A stretch of 64,000 nucleotides of DNA, taken from an uncultured Faecalibacterium sp. GTDB taxonomy: Bacteria; Bacillota; Clostridia; Oscillospirales; Ruminococcaceae. The number at the start of each line of letters is the position of its first letter. Positions within the stretch are counted from its first letter, which is position 1. The translations under genes and the position numbers were made by a program. The stretch is from NCBI GenBank assembly GCA_937907025.1, contig CALESJ010000027.1, positions 1-64,000 on the forward strand. Direction: 5' to 3'. Shown here one piece after another: positions 8,206 to 15,359 of the stretch. Under the pieces are notes generated by a model. That model saw only the letters and a list, made by a program, of their open reading frames with translations. It was not told where the DNA came from and searched no databases.

Positions 8206-8641
8206 TTCAGCGCTCCAATATGGGTTTATGTTTTAGGGCGGGCATTCCGCAATGTCCCCCCCTGCTATATAAAAAAGCCGCCCGGCAGCGCAGAGGACGG
8301 AGCGTCTTGGTCACAAGTGTGTGAGTTTCTCCCCGCCTGCCGGGCGGTGCCGTATGCTCGCCAGCCCCGCGGCGAGTCGGGACTGATACGGCGATGGAGC
8401 CCGCAGGGCCTTCATGCGGGCCTGGTGGGCATAAAAATAGCCGGCATCTCAGCCGGCTGATGGGGCCTTATCGCAGCGACACGGGAAGCGGTAGCGGCCG
8501 CTCATCCCGCGCAGGTCCCGTGCTGCAGGAGGTGTCATGACGCAAAAGCACAAAGCAAAAGCCGCGGGGAGATTTTCCCTGCGGCTTTTGATGGTACCAG
8601 TATAAATTATATTTCTGGCTTTTTAATGCAAATTTCCAAAA
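8206..8641. other. Gene-poor stretch with many stem-loops; possible RNA gene or type I toxin remnant
   Basis: No convincing protein gene lies here. On the minus strand two hairpins are followed by T-runs: one at 8433-8462 (7-bp stem AGCCGGC) and one spanning 8272-8352 (11-bp stem CCGCCCGGCAG with a large loop). Between them, 8347-8392 closes with GCCGTAT/ATACGGC around an inner GCTCGCC/GGCGAG stem. A CCCGCA/TGCGGG hairpin lies at 8400-8420 and a CACGGG/CCCGTG stem at 8480-8522. On the plus strand an AGGAGGTGTC precedes a 22-codon frame (8537-8605) that runs through a terminator and is probably not a stable protein. The stretch sits where terminase genes would be expected. Confidence 0.5.
8557..8593 (-). 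terminator. Intrinsic terminator of the ART-antitoxin-SecB operon
   Basis: Stem GCCGCGGGGA/TCCCTGCGGC, with one mismatch and flanking A4/T4 that extend it. On the minus strand it is followed by TTTTGCTTT. It lies about 50 bases after the stop of the SecB-like gene, so it would end the leftward three-gene transcript. Symmetry allows weaker use in the other direction. Confidence 0.65.
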
Positions 8642-9070
8642 TCATTCTGCATGGGTTTCTGTTGAGTCGTTCTTTTTTTGATAATCTTTATGGAACAGCT
8701 CATGTACATTAACAACAGGTAATACAAGCGGTGTTGTTTCCGGCTGTGAAGTCAGCATCGTCATTTGCGCACGAGCGTACGGATACAAAATAGCCGGTGC
8801 ATTTTCATGCAAAAGAATTTCTTTATTTGGATCGTTATCATCGACTTCGCAATATCCGCTGATGCGAACGACTGCATCATATTCATTTTCTTTATTAACT
8901 TTCAGCATTAAAGATACGATATAGTTATTCTCTTCTGTCTTTTTAACAGAATGCCCAACCTCAAACGGGATATCTTTTTGATCCGCCTGCTGGAAGCCTT
9001 TCCTCCTAAAAGAGAGTTCGTCAAAAACGAAATGAGAAATACTAAGTACACTTTTAGCTTGTTTGTTCAT
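8642..9070 (-). CDS. SecB-like chaperone of a toxin-antitoxin-chaperone cassette
   Basis: The 142-residue protein matches the SecB fold. Most telling is the stretch near residues 89-122: 'APAILYPYARAQMTMLTS', then a Pro-rich 'LVLPVVNVHELF', which corresponds to the conserved 'LFPY.R..i..LT...G.p.l.LPpiN' signature of SecB. Firmicutes generally lack the classical SecB export role; stand-alone SecB-like genes there are usually solo chaperones or parts of toxin-antitoxin-chaperone systems. Here it is the third gene after an ADP-ribosyltransferase and a small acidic protein, 34 bases downstream. Its likely job is to hold the antitoxin in a folded, active state. The region is clearly AT-richer than its surroundings, a sign of transfer. 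Confidence 0.8.
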   Translation of the reverse strand: MNKQAKSVLSISHFVFDELSFRRKGFQQADQKDIPFEVGHSVKKTEENNYIVSLMLKVNKENEYDAVVRISGYCEVDDNDPNKEILLHENAPAILYPYARAQMTMLTSQPETTPLVLPVVNVHELFHKDYQKKNDSTETHAE

Positions 9071-9104
9071 TGCGTCTCACTCATTTCTTTTCAAATCAAC
9101 TGAC

Positions 9105-9440
9105 TCAAGCCGCATATCGATAGTCAGATGTAGGCTGATATTTGTTTCCCAAATTGCAATTCACCGTTATTACAGAGTCCTCTTTTGTCGCATTATCATA
9201 AATAACTTTCGGTTTTACAATCGAAGCGGGCATCACAAATTTTCCTATTTTCATTTCCACTTGTTCTGACGACTCATACGGAATTTCCAGCTCTGCTTCA
9301 GAAATCGGGGCAAACTCAAATGTGTCGTTAGCATTGCAAGTGTATGGAATTCCAACGGCTTCGAGTTCTTCACGAAGGATGGAAGCCAGTTCTTCCGGCG
9401 TAAACTGTGAAAGTAACTCTTCCACACTGGGATGAATCAT
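9105..9440 (-). CDS. Candidate antitoxin of the ART-SecB cassette
   Basis: The 111-residue acidic protein belongs to no family I recognise. It has a helical N-terminus ('VEELLSQFTPEELASILREEL', split over residues 5-25) and a strand-rich C-terminus. The latter could serve as the chaperone-addiction segment known from SecB-dependent antitoxins. I chose the ATG eight bases after AAGGAGGT; this site lies within the last codons of the ART gene, which ends four bases before the start. A GTG further upstream is in frame but lacks a binding site. Toxin and antitoxin are thus translationally coupled. The antitoxin role is inferred from position and size. Confidence 0.7.
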   Translation of the reverse strand: MIHPSVEELLSQFTPEELASILREELEAVGIPYTCNANDTFEFAPISEAELEIPYESSEQVEMKIGKFVMPASIVKPKVIYDNATKEDSVITVNCNLGNKYQPTSDYRYAA

Positions 9441-9444
9441 ATCG

Positions 9445-9972
9445 TCATACCTCCTTACGAATTCCGGATATGATCCTAGAATCACTTACACACAGCTGTT
9501 TTTGTGTATAAGAGAAACCATTCGGAACTTTTGTTTGGCGAAAAGTATAGGATGTTATGGCTATTTTTCGATTGATTCTTCTGTATGTATTACATAGTAA
9601 GCACCACTGCTTTTTTAATGCTTTTCCCCTAAGATCTGTCTTGGGAGCGTTCGGTACAGAAGAAGCCTTATCCTTAACCGCACAAAACACTTCATTAACA
9701 TATCTCAACTGTTCTGGATCATCTAAATCTAGCAGTTGGTCTTCTTCATAAATCAAAGTAGCAGATAAAACAACTGGTTGTTTCCCAATATTTTTATCTT
9801 TTTGCGCTTCACGATCCGCCCATTCCTTTGCATGACCTTTATATGCAAAGAAGTATACTCCAAATCCAAGCCATTCAAAATCTTTATTGCTTGGCCTGAA
9901 ATACTGCTGTGCTATAATCTGTTCAGCGCTAGAATCCGTTGTGCCATGATAACCCTTACTTACTATGGGCAT
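9445..9972 (-). CDS. PARP-like ADP-ribosyltransferase, candidate toxin
   Basis: The 175-residue protein carries the motifs of an H-Y-[E/Q] ADP-ribosyltransferase. 'Y8-H9-G10-T11' fits the NAD-binding 'HGT' strand, 'LGFGVY40F' fits the 'G.GiYF' second motif, and 'QKQLCV' near 157-162 could provide the third residue. Such enzymes transfer ADP-ribose from NAD to proteins or nucleic acids. Followed by a small acidic gene and a SecB-like chaperone, it has the layout of toxin-antitoxin-chaperone systems; in CmdTAC of E. coli the toxin is an mRNA ADP-ribosyltransferase set free by phage capsid protein. The third catalytic residue is a guess. The ATG has only a weak AGGATGATG upstream. Confidence 0.75.
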   Translation of the reverse strand: MPIVSKGYHGTTDSSAEQIIAQQYFRPSNKDFEWLGFGVYFFAYKGHAKEWADREAQKDKNIGKQPVVLSATLIYEEDQLLDLDDPEQLRYVNEVFCAVKDKASSVPNAPKTDLRGKALKKQWCLLCNTYRRINRKIAITSYTFRQTKVPNGFSYTQKQLCVSDSRIISGIRKEV

Positions 9973-10040
9973 CTATACATCATCCTATGCAAAGAAGTCA
10001 ATAAATACTTCTCTTTAATTCGCTTTTGTGTCTTTACTTT

Positions 10041-10068
10041 ACCATATTTTACATCTAAATGGAAGCAA
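10041..10068 (-). promoter_or_regulatory. Possible promoter of the ART-antitoxin-SecB operon
   Basis: On the minus strand TTGCTT (10063-10068) and TATGGT (10041-10046) are separated by 16 bases, in an AT-rich gap about 70 bases before the ART start. The match to consensus is moderate. A dyad TTAACCA/TGGTTAA around a T6/A6 core at 10132-10166 just upstream would end the ArpU-like transcript or serve as an operator. Confidence 0.35.
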
Positions 10069-10161
10069 AATGTAGAAATAATTCAACAAAAAAGCCCATT
10101 TATGCTCCTTAAAGCATCCAAAATGATGAATTAACCATCGTTTTTTCAGAAAAAACACTGG

Positions 10162-10566
10162 TTAAATGAGCCCAAAATTCCGGGCAACATCTCGTATGAA
10201 TTCTCCATGCCATTGCACAATCGTTCTTTTACAACGATTCATCTTCATTGCAACCCCATCCAATGTATCAGTTTTTTTCCAAAAAATCAGTCTAATCATA
10301 TATAAACGTTCATTTCCATCTTCATAACCTTTTAATGTCTGAATCGCTGCTCGCACCGCCTCCATCTCCCGCCGGTTAATATCCGGCAGTTCACGAAGGG
10401 CTGCATTTGCGGTTGGGTCCGATTTATTTCCACGCCCATGAGGCATGCCAGACAAGTCCGGGGACATAGACACTGTATGCAGTTCCTTTTCCTTTGCACA
10501 CAGTTCCGGGTAACGGCGGATCATTCCCTTCACATATCCCCACCAATCATACCGGGGCTTAGACAT
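10162..10566 (-). CDS. ArpU/RinA-like late-gene transcription regulator
   Basis: The 134-residue basic protein ends in a sigma-region-4-like helix-turn-helix: 'TLDGVAMKMNRCKRTIVQWHGEFI' (residues about 100-125, quoted in part) fits recognition of a late promoter. Such ArpU/RinA-type activators are the last early gene in many Firmicute prophages and switch on packaging and structural genes. The ATG follows GGGAGATG seven bases away and overlaps the stop of the Cys-rich gene (TGATG). A longer reading with 12 more residues lacks a site. The late operon it would activate has lost its first genes here. Confidence 0.6.
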   Translation of the reverse strand: MSKPRYDWWGYVKGMIRRYPELCAKEKELHTVSMSPDLSGMPHGRGNKSDPTANAALRELPDINRREMEAVRAAIQTLKGYEDGNERLYMIRLIFWKKTDTLDGVAMKMNRCKRTIVQWHGEFIRDVARNFGLI

Positions 10567-10727
10567 CAGTTCGCATCTCCCTTCTTCGTGATCTTCCTCC
10601 ACTTGGTGACAAACCAGGTCTTGTACGGTTTACATTCGGCGGGCTTTTTGTTGCACAGATTGTCTCTCTTGCAGCAGCGGCAGGGGCAATCATCATACCG
10701 CGGCGCCGCCTGTTTCTTTTCAGGCAT
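10566..10727 (-). CDS. Small Cys-rich phage protein
   Basis: The 53-residue protein has five clustered cysteines (C-x-C-x-x-C-C and C-x8-C style near residues 14-31) followed by a basic aromatic end. This suggests a small zinc-binding protein. The ATG lies after AAAGGAGCG. It overlaps the coiled-coil gene before it by 8 bases and the regulator after it by one base, so it is part of a tightly packed early operon. Function unknown. Confidence 0.6.
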   Translation of the reverse strand: MPEKKQAAPRYDDCPCRCCKRDNLCNKKPAECKPYKTWFVTKWRKITKKGDAN

Positions 10728-11700
10728 GGCACGCTCCTTTCGCTTCTCCGGCCAGGGCCTGCAGGGCACCGGTGAGGGCGGTGTGCAGCCGTTCGGCTTC
10801 GTCGGTGCGGCCGTCGGCGGTCATAGCGTCGATCAGGTCCATCATCTTCTGGGCTGCGTCCTGCAGCTGCTCAAAAAGCAAGGCAAAGCGGATGCTGTCC
10901 TCACTGGCGGCCAGATCCAGCTGGCGGGCGGTGGCTTCTGCCCGGGCACGGGCTTCTTCTGCGTCCCGCCGGGCCTGTTCCAGGGCTTCCCGGTCCTTTT
11001 CTTCCTGCTGGCGGCGGGCTTCCTCGGCCGCTTCCTTCCGGGCGGCGGCAATATCGGCTTCGGCCTGGCGAGCGGCCTCAGCCTTGGCCAGGGCCGCCTT
11101 TTCCCGGGCTGCCCGCTCCGCCTCCTTTTTGGCCTGTGCTGCTGCGTGGAGCTCAGCAGATTTTCTTTCTTCGGCCACCTCTGCCCTGACCTGTTCCAGC
11201 ATCTCGGCGCGCAGAGCGTCCATGTCCACTTCCTCGGCCCGGCCTTCCACCGGCGCCTCGGACTGCATCATGGACAGCTGCTCCGCCAGTCCGTTCTTTT
11301 CCTCGATCAGGCTTTGCAGTTCCTTCACCGTAATGTCTGCCAGTTCTCCGGCCACTTCCTGCTGGTCCGCCGGGCCCAGTTTGGCCAGCAGGGCCAGCTT
11401 GGTCACGCCGGCAGCGGCGTTTTCCTCCACCAGGCGGGCGGGCACGTTCTCCACCACCGTGATGTAGGTATAGGCCTGGCGCTGGCGGATGCCAACGGCC
11501 TGCTCAGTATACTGGGCGAAGGTTTCAAAGCCCAGGCGCTTATATCCGCCGGTGTCCCGCATCTGCTTGAGCTTGCGGCCCAGGTCCAGCAGGCTGTTGG
11601 CGGCAGCCTGGGCGGCGGCGACGATCTCATAGTGCAGGCCCATGGCCTGGGCCTGTTCCGGGGTTCCGTCGGGAACCAGGGAAAGCTGCATTTCGTTCAT
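10720..11700 (-). CDS. DUF3102-like phage protein with long coiled coil
   Basis: The 326-residue protein starts with a ParB/DUF3102-like domain (residues 15-130) containing 'GYKRLGFETFAQYTEQ.GI..RQAY' and 'ENVPARLVEE', a pattern that binds DNA or helps plasmid and phage replication. Residues 165-270 are an extended Ala/Glu/Arg-rich coiled coil. A short helical tail follows. The ATG follows AAGGAGG six bases away. It is in the early operon after the PcfJ-like gene. The DNA-binding role is inferred from the family. Confidence 0.65.
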   Translation of the reverse strand: MNEMQLSLVPDGTPEQAQAMGLHYEIVAAAQAAANSLLDLGRKLKQMRDTGGYKRLGFETFAQYTEQAVGIRQRQAYTYITVVENVPARLVEENAAAGVTKLALLAKLGPADQQEVAGELADITVKELQSLIEEKNGLAEQLSMMQSEAPVEGRAEEVDMDALRAEMLEQVRAEVAEERKSAELHAAAQAKKEAERAAREKAALAKAEAARQAEADIAAARKEAAEEARRQQEEKDREALEQARRDAEEARARAEATARQLDLAASEDSIRFALLFEQLQDAAQKMMDLIDAMTADGRTDEAERLHTALTGALQALAGEAKGACHA

Positions 11701-11739
11701 GGTATTGCCTCCTTGTGGTTGCAGTTGAATGCAAAACGG

Positions 11740-13473
11740 TTATGCCGCATTGGTGTTTTTTCCGTCCCGCTGGGCCTGTTTTTTCGGCCTTGCCGGCGGC
11801 AGCTTCCAGTGCGCCAGGACCTGCTCCTGCCAGTCCTTCACGAATTGTTCTACCTTTTGCGGGATCTTCAGCGGCGGTTTGCCCGGGGCGTGCTCGTTAT
11901 AGTAGCCGTGGTTTTGCAGGATACGTTTGTTCACCACGTCCACGTTCAGGGTGTACCAGCTTCTTTCCGGCCGCCGGGCGTGGCGGATAAACAGGATGAT
12001 ACTGCCGCCGGCGTGGGTCTTGGTGTAACCGCCCACACAGTGGTGTAGCGTTTTGCCTTCCTGCACCAATTCTTCCGGGCTTTCCGCCACCCGGATGCAG
12101 ATTTCCCCGTTCGTCCAGTTCAGACCACGGCAGCGGGCGGTCATCCGCCGGAAGGCTTCCCGCTGTTCTGCCGTAGTGGCATACCGCTGGGCTTCCTGCA
12201 CCCTGTTGTGGGCGGCCCGCAGGTCCCGGGGCCAGCGGATCACCGGGTTTTCCAGGTCCAGCCCCTGGCGCGTTGCCATGTCCCAGTAGTCATCCAGCAT
12301 GGTCATAGCACCATGGACTTTTTTCAGGTACCGCACGGCCTGCATGATCCTGCGTCCGGACCATTGCGGGCTTTTCGCCATTGCTTCCAGCTGGTAAGGC
12401 TCCACGGTTTCCAATGCGGCGACCGCTTCCGGCAGCTTCAGCTTGTGGGCTGCGGCGCGGTATGCCTGGAATTCGTCCAGTTCCCATCCTGCTTCACGGA
12501 TCAGCCGCAGTTCTTCCCGCGTCACCCCCAGCATCCGGGAGGGCCGTTTTTCTTTCCAGTTGACCCAGGCCAGTTTCGGCAGGGGCACGCTGGTTCTGAC
12601 GTAATAGTAACTGCCGGTGCGCTGTTCTTCCTCCCGGATGCCGTCGCCCACCAGCAGCCCCATGCCGCTGGTGATAAGGTTCTCCACATTGCGGTGCTTC
12701 AGGTAAAGGCGGGCATAGGCCACCGGGTAGAACCGGTCCTTCTCGTAGGTCTGGGCCATGTACTCCCACAGCTTGGAGTTTTCCAGGCTGGTGCCTTCCA
12801 GATCCGGCAGGTCCTCTTCATAAAACCAAGGCACTCCCAGGGTATCCACCAAACGGCTGTTTTCCTTCCAGTCCTCCAGGCGGAAATACTCCCCGCCGAT
12901 GTTCCGCTGCCAGAGGCGCAGCTTCACCACCTTTTTGCCGTCCACCACAAAGGCCTCGAATGGCTCGGCTCTGCGCTGTGTGCTCTCCCGCCAGATGCTC
13001 TTCTCCACCATGTACCGGACGATGACCAGACACCCCTGGGCCTTGTATGCCCTGGCCACGAATCCCTGTTCCGTGTGCCCTTGCCGCATGTATCCGGCTC
13101 CGCGAAGCACCGCCGATTCCCCGCAGCAGGGGCAGATGATGCTTCCTCCGTCTGCATATTCCTGCTCACCGGCGACATAGGCATCCATCATGCGGATTCC
13201 CGCCGGGATTCCCCTTCCGCCGCAGGTCTTGGCGCTGATATACTCCGCCAGGAAGATACCACCGCACCCGCTGCACCAGCACCTTGCCGCCCGTTTCTTT
13301 CGGTCTGCGCGGAAGTCGCCGTCAAAGGCATACTCAAAGTAGGCGGCTTCGGCATCCTGGCGGCTGATGGCCTTGAAGGAAAGGAGGTTCTCTTGGAACT
13401 TGCCCGCCTTGTCCCGCAGATAGTTGAACAGCTCTTCCGCCGGGGTTTCCGGTATCAGGTCTTTGTACTCCAC
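11740..13473 (-). CDS. PcfJ-like protein
   Basis: The 577-residue protein carries paired zinc-ribbon-like cysteines ('C-W-C-S-G-C' near residue 62 and 'C-P-C-C' near 113). The PcfJ signature lies in the C-terminal third: 'GKTLHHCVGGYTKTHAGG', then 'SWYTLNVD'. PcfJ was named on the conjugative plasmid pCF10 and is common in Clostridial phages and plasmids, but its biochemical role is unknown. The start is the GTG eight bases after an AGGGGG; a long in-frame reading further upstream crosses the PcfK gene and has no binding site. It stands 13 bases after the PcfK stop, the usual pair order. Confidence 0.8.
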   Translation of the reverse strand: MEYKDLIPETPAEELFNYLRDKAGKFQENLLSFKAISRQDAEAAYFEYAFDGDFRADRKKRAARCWCSGCGGIFLAEYISAKTCGGRGIPAGIRMMDAYVAGEQEYADGGSIICPCCGESAVLRGAGYMRQGHTEQGFVARAYKAQGCLVIVRYMVEKSIWRESTQRRAEPFEAFVVDGKKVVKLRLWQRNIGGEYFRLEDWKENSRLVDTLGVPWFYEEDLPDLEGTSLENSKLWEYMAQTYEKDRFYPVAYARLYLKHRNVENLITSGMGLLVGDGIREEEQRTGSYYYVRTSVPLPKLAWVNWKEKRPSRMLGVTREELRLIREAGWELDEFQAYRAAAHKLKLPEAVAALETVEPYQLEAMAKSPQWSGRRIMQAVRYLKKVHGAMTMLDDYWDMATRQGLDLENPVIRWPRDLRAAHNRVQEAQRYATTAEQREAFRRMTARCRGLNWTNGEICIRVAESPEELVQEGKTLHHCVGGYTKTHAGGSIILFIRHARRPERSWYTLNVDVVNKRILQNHGYYNEHAPGKPPLKIPQKVEQFVKDWQEQVLAHWKLPPARPKKQAQRDGKNTNAA

Positions 13474-13486
13474 ACTGACCACCCCC

Positions 13487-13852
13487 TCACATGAAATCCG
13501 CCAGGCGGATGGTGCGCCGCCGGGCGGGTGCAGGTGCGGCGGCCGGGGCGGCGGTATCCTCCCGGCGGGCGGGCAGACCGTAAAACTCCCGGATAATGCG
13601 GTCGGCATCCGCCGGGCCGCAGAATCCGACGTTTCCTTGGCTGTTCGACTTGGCAAATTTGGCGATCTTCTTTTCACAATCGGCAATGCCCATGCCTTTC
13701 TGTTCCAGGTCCTGGGCCACCAGTTCGGCGGCATCCGGCTGGGCGCGCAGGATGTCTTTCAGCTGTTCTCCCACGCACCAAGGCGCGGAGCCTTTCTTGT
13801 ATTGGCTTTGCTGGGCGGTGATCTTGTCCAGCACGGTATTGATATCGGTCAT
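13487..13852 (-). CDS. PcfK-like protein
   Basis: The 121-residue protein matches the PcfK-like family that travels with PcfJ in plasmids and phages: a helical first half with 'PWCVGEQLKDIL' near residues 25-36 and 'GIADCEKKIAKFAK' near 55-68, then an 'ADADRIIREFYGL' helix and a Pro/Ala-rich basic end. The ATG is six bases after AGGAGGA and overlaps the DUF1064 stop (ATGA). Role unknown; conserved pairing with PcfJ suggests they act together. Confidence 0.75.
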   Translation of the reverse strand: MTDINTVLDKITAQQSQYKKGSAPWCVGEQLKDILRAQPDAAELVAQDLEQKGMGIADCEKKIAKFAKSNSQGNVGFCGPADADRIIREFYGLPARREDTAAPAAAPAPARRRTIRLADFM

Positions 13853-14331
13853 GGTGTATCCTCCTGTATGTACTCGGTGAACTTCCACCCGTTGGGGCGG
13901 GCATACAGTTCGATGAAGAGCCGGCGGCGGTAGATGTAGTCCCGCTGCAGGCGTCGGATGGCGGCGTGCTTCACTTCGATGGCCTCCACCAGTCCGTTTG
14001 TGTAGGTCACGAAGAAGTCCGGGGTGTAGTGGGCGGCAGGCAGGTGGACGCCACAGTATATATCCGCCGGGTAGAGGTCAAAGCGTTTCTGCAGCTCACA
14101 GCTGACCACCTGACCGGCCAGCATCCTGGGCCAGATCACGGTGGTGTAATACTGCTGTTCCAGGTTGCTGCCCGGCTGTGGCATTTTCGGCCCGGCCGCG
14201 GCTTTCTCTTTGACCCGGCGGGCCTTTTGCTCGGCCTCCCGCCGGGCCATTTCCCGGCGGATCTGGGCTTGTGCTGCAGGGCCGAACCGCTGCAGGTCTT
14301 TCTCGGTGAAGGCCATGCGGTTGTGTATCAC
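13849..14331 (-). CDS. DUF1064-type phage endonuclease-like protein
   Basis: The 160-residue protein has a charged helical N-terminus (residues 1-45). After it comes the DUF1064 core: 'E..YY', 'FDLYPADIYCGVH', 'YTPDFFVTY' and 'VEAIEVKHA', a PD-(D/E)xK-like layout with Asp of 'PDF' and Glu-x-Lys of 'IEVK'. Such proteins occur in early operons of Firmicute phages and are predicted resolvases or nucleases. The GTG start shares GTGA with the Rep stop; an ATG five codons later is also possible. The nuclease role is inferred from the motif. Confidence 0.7.
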   Translation of the reverse strand: MIHNRMAFTEKDLQRFGPAAQAQIRREMARREAEQKARRVKEKAAAGPKMPQPGSNLEQQYYTTVIWPRMLAGQVVSCELQKRFDLYPADIYCGVHLPAAHYTPDFFVTYTNGLVEAIEVKHAAIRRLQRDYIYRRRLFIELYARPNGWKFTEYIQEDTP

Positions 14332-15167
14332 TCCCCTTCCCCGCCTCGTCGGCGGCAGAATTTCAGGCTGATGGACCAGCCCAGGAAGTCGTTATACTGG
14401 GCGCTGGCCTCGATGAGTTGCCAGCCCGGGTATCTGCGCGCCCAGTAGGCAGCATCATTCAGCCGGGCGGCATCGGTGGCCAGGCGGGCCACCTGGCGGC
14501 GGGTGTAGCGGCCGTCCCGCGGTGCCGGCATGACCGGGTTCACGATGCCCCGGCTGCGAAAGTACCGGTGCTTGCGTTTGGGGTACTTCATCATGTAATT
14601 GGCCAGGGCTTCCAGGCTGCCTTTGTCCAGCTGCAGTCGGTCGGTGTTGGCTCTACCCAGGCGGATGCCCTTGCGGTGCCAGCAGCCTTCGATGGTATCT
14701 CGATCCAGCTCACAGTGCAGCAGCACATGGAAGTGGGGCACCACCTCTTTCTGCCCGGTGTCCGGGTCGGCTTCCTGCCATTCCATCACAGCCAGGCATT
14801 CCGGCTTGGGCAACCCGGCGGCGCGGCAGGCTTCCCGCAGGTGGCGCATCCAGTTGCGGAAATCCCGCCAGGCATCCTCCGCCGTGGCCGGTCGGTTTTC
14901 CGGGGCGTAGGTCAGGGTGGTGTGGGTGTCCTTCTCGGTGAAGTTGCTCACGGCCAGCCGGTGAAACCACTGCCGGGCCGTCTTGGCGTTGTGGTTGGCC
15001 TGGGCCTTGGGAGTTTCCCGGAAGGACGGCGGCTTTGCATTCTCCCGGTCCAGGTCCCGGCCACGGCCGTCCCGGGTGGGAAGCGGGTAGATCTCCACCT
15101 CCTGGTACTGGGCAGCCTTTCGGTTCCTGCCGCAGATGTATCTTCGTTCGCGCTGATAGGTCCGCAT
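14328..15167 (-). CDS. HUH replication initiator-like protein
   Basis: The 279-residue protein shows the two hallmarks of rolling-circle initiators: an 'H145-F-H147' two-histidine motif within 'VVPHFHVLLHCE' and 'Y191-M-M-K194' further on. These are the metal-binding and nicking-tyrosine motifs of HUH endonucleases. The N-terminus is basic and Cys-poor. It would nick an origin and start replication of the excised element. The ATG has only weak purine-rich sequence upstream. A 185-base leader precedes it, and this leader is covered by a divergent small RNA with its own promoter and terminator, as in rolling-circle plasmids. Confidence 0.75.
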   Translation of the reverse strand: MRTYQRERRYICGRNRKAAQYQEVEIYPLPTRDGRGRDLDRENAKPPSFRETPKAQANHNAKTARQWFHRLAVSNFTEKDTHTTLTYAPENRPATAEDAWRDFRNWMRHLREACRAAGLPKPECLAVMEWQEADPDTGQKEVVPHFHVLLHCELDRDTIEGCWHRKGIRLGRANTDRLQLDKGSLEALANYMMKYPKRKHRYFRSRGIVNPVMPAPRDGRYTRRQVARLATDAARLNDAAYWARRYPGWQLIEASAQYNDFLGWSISLKFCRRRGGEGE

Positions 15168-15254
15168 GATCTCCTCTCTTTTCCTTGGGCGGGCTCCGTT
15201 CTTCTTTTATTACCCCATACAAGCCCGGAAAGGCGGCCGCAGCCGCCGGGATTG

Positions 15255-15284
15255 TTGACAGGACACAGCGCAAAGGTCTATACT
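15255..15284 (+). promoter_or_regulatory. Near-consensus promoter of an antisense RNA
   Basis: TTGACA (15255-15260) and TATACT (15279-15284) are 18 bases apart on the plus strand, against the direction of the surrounding genes. Transcription would start near 15291 and end at the terminator 70 bases on. Confidence 0.65.
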
Positions 15285-15290
15285 GGATTT

Positions 15291-15359
15291 GCTGAATCGG
15301 CAGGCCTTCGTGCTTGTCCAAACCGGCCCCGCAGAATTTGTGGGGCCGGTTTTTATTTT
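15291..15359 (+). ncRNA. Predicted small RNA antisense to the rep leader
   Basis: A predicted transcript of about 67 bases runs from the strong promoter just upstream to a perfect intrinsic terminator: stem AACCGGCCCC/GGGGCCGGTT at 15321-15351, then TTTTTATTTT. No ORF fits. It is transcribed opposite to the early operon, between the ASCH gene and the HUH rep-like gene, so it is complementary to the rep mRNA leader. Rolling-circle plasmids limit Rep with such counter-transcribed RNAs. That role is an inference from layout; the promoter and terminator are seen directly. Confidence 0.5.

Noticed and set aside
8206..8641. HEARO RNA, because of the neighbouring HNH gene
   Set aside because: HEARO goes with large IscB-type proteins. 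The HNH protein here is a 107-residue phage nuclease and the stems do not resemble what I know of that class.
9441..9485. Longer antitoxin starting at the GTG at 9485
   Set aside because: That start overlaps the ART gene by 41 bases and has no ribosome binding site; the ATG at 9440 follows AAGGAGGT.
13474..13734. N-terminal extension of the PcfJ-like protein by 87 residues
   Set aside because: It would run through the PcfK gene in another frame, is Pro/Arg-rich nonsense and lacks a ribosome binding site, while the GTG at 13473 has one.
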